Origin: CAZKUN01 sp964555935
GTDB lineage: Bacteria; Armatimonadota; Zipacnadia; Zipacnadales; VGFC01
Length of the DNA stretch: 24,091 nt
NCBI GenBank assembly: GCA_964555935.1
Contig: CAZKUN010000140.1
Span: 1 to 24,091 of the forward strand
Direction: 5' to 3'
Under the pieces are notes generated by a model. The model ran no database searches and had not been told where the DNA came from. It saw only the letters and a list, made by a program, of their open reading frames with translations. The position numbers and the translations under genes were made by a program. The stretch's first letter is position 1. Each line of letters starts with the position of its first letter. Of the stretch, positions 23,372-24,091 are shown in pieces.

Positions 23372-24091
23372 CTAGTAGAGGATCGAAAACAGGCTATGGT
23401 AGTCGTCGGTCCACAGCCTCAACTCCGCCGCGTAATCCAGCGACGTGGCCCCGTCAGCGATGCCCGGCACTTCGAGACACTCAGGATCACTGGCCATGAG
23501 GATCCAGTCAGACGCGTAGTCGTCATCGTCGTCGGCGACGAGGTTCACGTCAACGGCGCTCAGATCATAGTGTTCAGCAAGCGCGCGCACCACTGGCGCC
23601 AGGTCCAGCACGCGGTTGGAGACGTGAACGATGATGATCCCACCGGGTTCGCGCATGTGCTGGAGGTAGATCGAGAACGCCTCGCGCGTCAGAAGGTGCG
23701 CGGGAACTGCATCGCTGCTGAACGCATCGAGCACGAGCACGTCGAACTCGTTCGAGCCGTCGGCCAGCTCCCGCTCGAGCGAGAGCCGAGCATCGCCCAG
23801 AACAACGTCCACCTCCGCCGGGCAGTCGCTGAGATACGTGAAGTAGTCCGCGTCCGAGGCGACCTCGACCACGTCCGGGTCGATGTCGTAGAAGCGCATG
23901 GTGTCGCCTTCTCGGCCGTAGACGGCCAGCGAGCCCGAGCCCAGCCCGACGATTCCGAACCGCATGCCCTCGTCACGCCGAGAGTGGTGCAGGATCCCTC
24001 GCGACACGCCGCTCCCCTCGGTGTAATACGAGGTCGGCTCACGGCGGCGCTCGGGGTCGGTGTACTGGAAGCCGTGGACGATGGTGCCATT
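23372..24091 (-). CDS. Spermidine synthase-like protein, C-terminal part (5' partial)
   Basis: The frame is open from the right edge (24091) to TAG at 23372, so the first part lies outside the window. Internal GTG/ATG codons near 24007 and 23965 are not the start. The 239 visible residues follow the aminopropyltransferase/spermidine synthase pattern: NGTIVHGFQYTD and EPTSYYTEGSGV, the nucleotide-binding GIVGLGSGSLAVYGREGD, FYDIDPDVVEVA, VVLGDARLSLERE, VLVLDAFSSDAVPAHLLTRE and HVSNRVLDLAPVV. The DAFSSDA(I/V)P motif and the HG-x-Q start are typical of the membrane-fused 'MFS plus spermidine synthase' group, so the missing N-terminus may carry transmembrane helices. That part is inference. True polyamine activity is not assured for this group. 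Confidence 0.85.
   Translation of the reverse strand, partial: NGTIVHGFQYTDPERRREPTSYYTEGSGVSRGILHHSRRDEGMRFGIVGLGSGSLAVYGREGDTMRFYDIDPDVVEVASDADYFTYLSDCPAEVDVVLGDARLSLERELADGSNEFDVLVLDAFSSDAVPAHLLTREAFSIYLQHMREPGGIIIVHVSNRVLDLAPVVRALAEHYDLSAVDVNLVADDDDDYASDWILMASDPECLEVPGIADGATSLDYAAELRLWTDDYHSLFSILY

Overview
The window is GC-rich bacterial DNA, roughly 60-65 % GC by eye. It is packed with exported carbohydrate-active-type proteins of families that recur in uncultured Planctomycetota, Armatimonadota, Hydrogenedentota and similar groups: DUF4838, a DUF6785/DUF6784 membrane protein, Gfo/Idh/MocA, a sugar isomerase, a PQQ-type propeller with a WPQFRG start, a Tat-exported sialidase-like propeller, and a TolB-like propeller with a FlgD-type tail. 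I cannot assign a phylum from the sequence alone. Starts are usually preceded by GGAG/AGGAG-type ribosome binding sites. Ten of 14 complete gene ends use TAG, which is unusual for GC-rich DNA. I saw no rRNA, tRNA, CRISPR array, transposase or phage gene.

Layout from left to right. (1) The 3' part of a TIM-barrel glycosidase-like gene (+, cut by the left edge) meets a very large exported glycosidase-like gene (-) that is split by a frameshift near 2763. Upstream of that lies a Tat-exported sialidase-like gene (-). (2) A LamG-type exported protein and a SAM methyltransferase (+) converge on an intracellular TIM-barrel glycosidase-like gene (-), which is divergent from an N-acylglucosamine-2-epimerase-like gene (+). 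(3) A hairpin-rich spacer (12937-13127) separates that gene from a polytopic DUF6785/DUF6784 membrane protein (-). (4) Divergent from it is a compact operon (+): sugar isomerase/epimerase, Gfo/Idh/MocA oxidoreductase, exported DUF4838 protein. (5) A PQQ-like propeller gene (-) converges on the operon and is divergent from a TolB/PD40-propeller gene (+) built from six 132-bp repeats. (6) After a 329-bp spacer holding a probable gene remnant, the window ends in the C-terminal part of a spermidine-synthase-like gene (-, cut by the right edge).

My inference is that this is a glycan- or glycoside-scavenging island with no SusC/SusD pair. Large secreted proteins (DUF4838, sialidase-like, LamG, the giant TIM-barrel protein) would bind and cut a substrate outside the cytoplasm. 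The DUF6785 membrane protein is a candidate importer. The signal-less TIM-barrel protein, epimerase, isomerase and Gfo/Idh/MocA enzyme would process the product inside. No substrate can be read from the sequence. The best leads are the frameshifted giant gene with its duplicated C-terminal module, a module of about 110 residues shared by two otherwise unrelated exported proteins, two convergent gene pairs whose stop codons share one CTAG, the TAG bias, and the palindrome and nested inverted repeat at 12978-13124.
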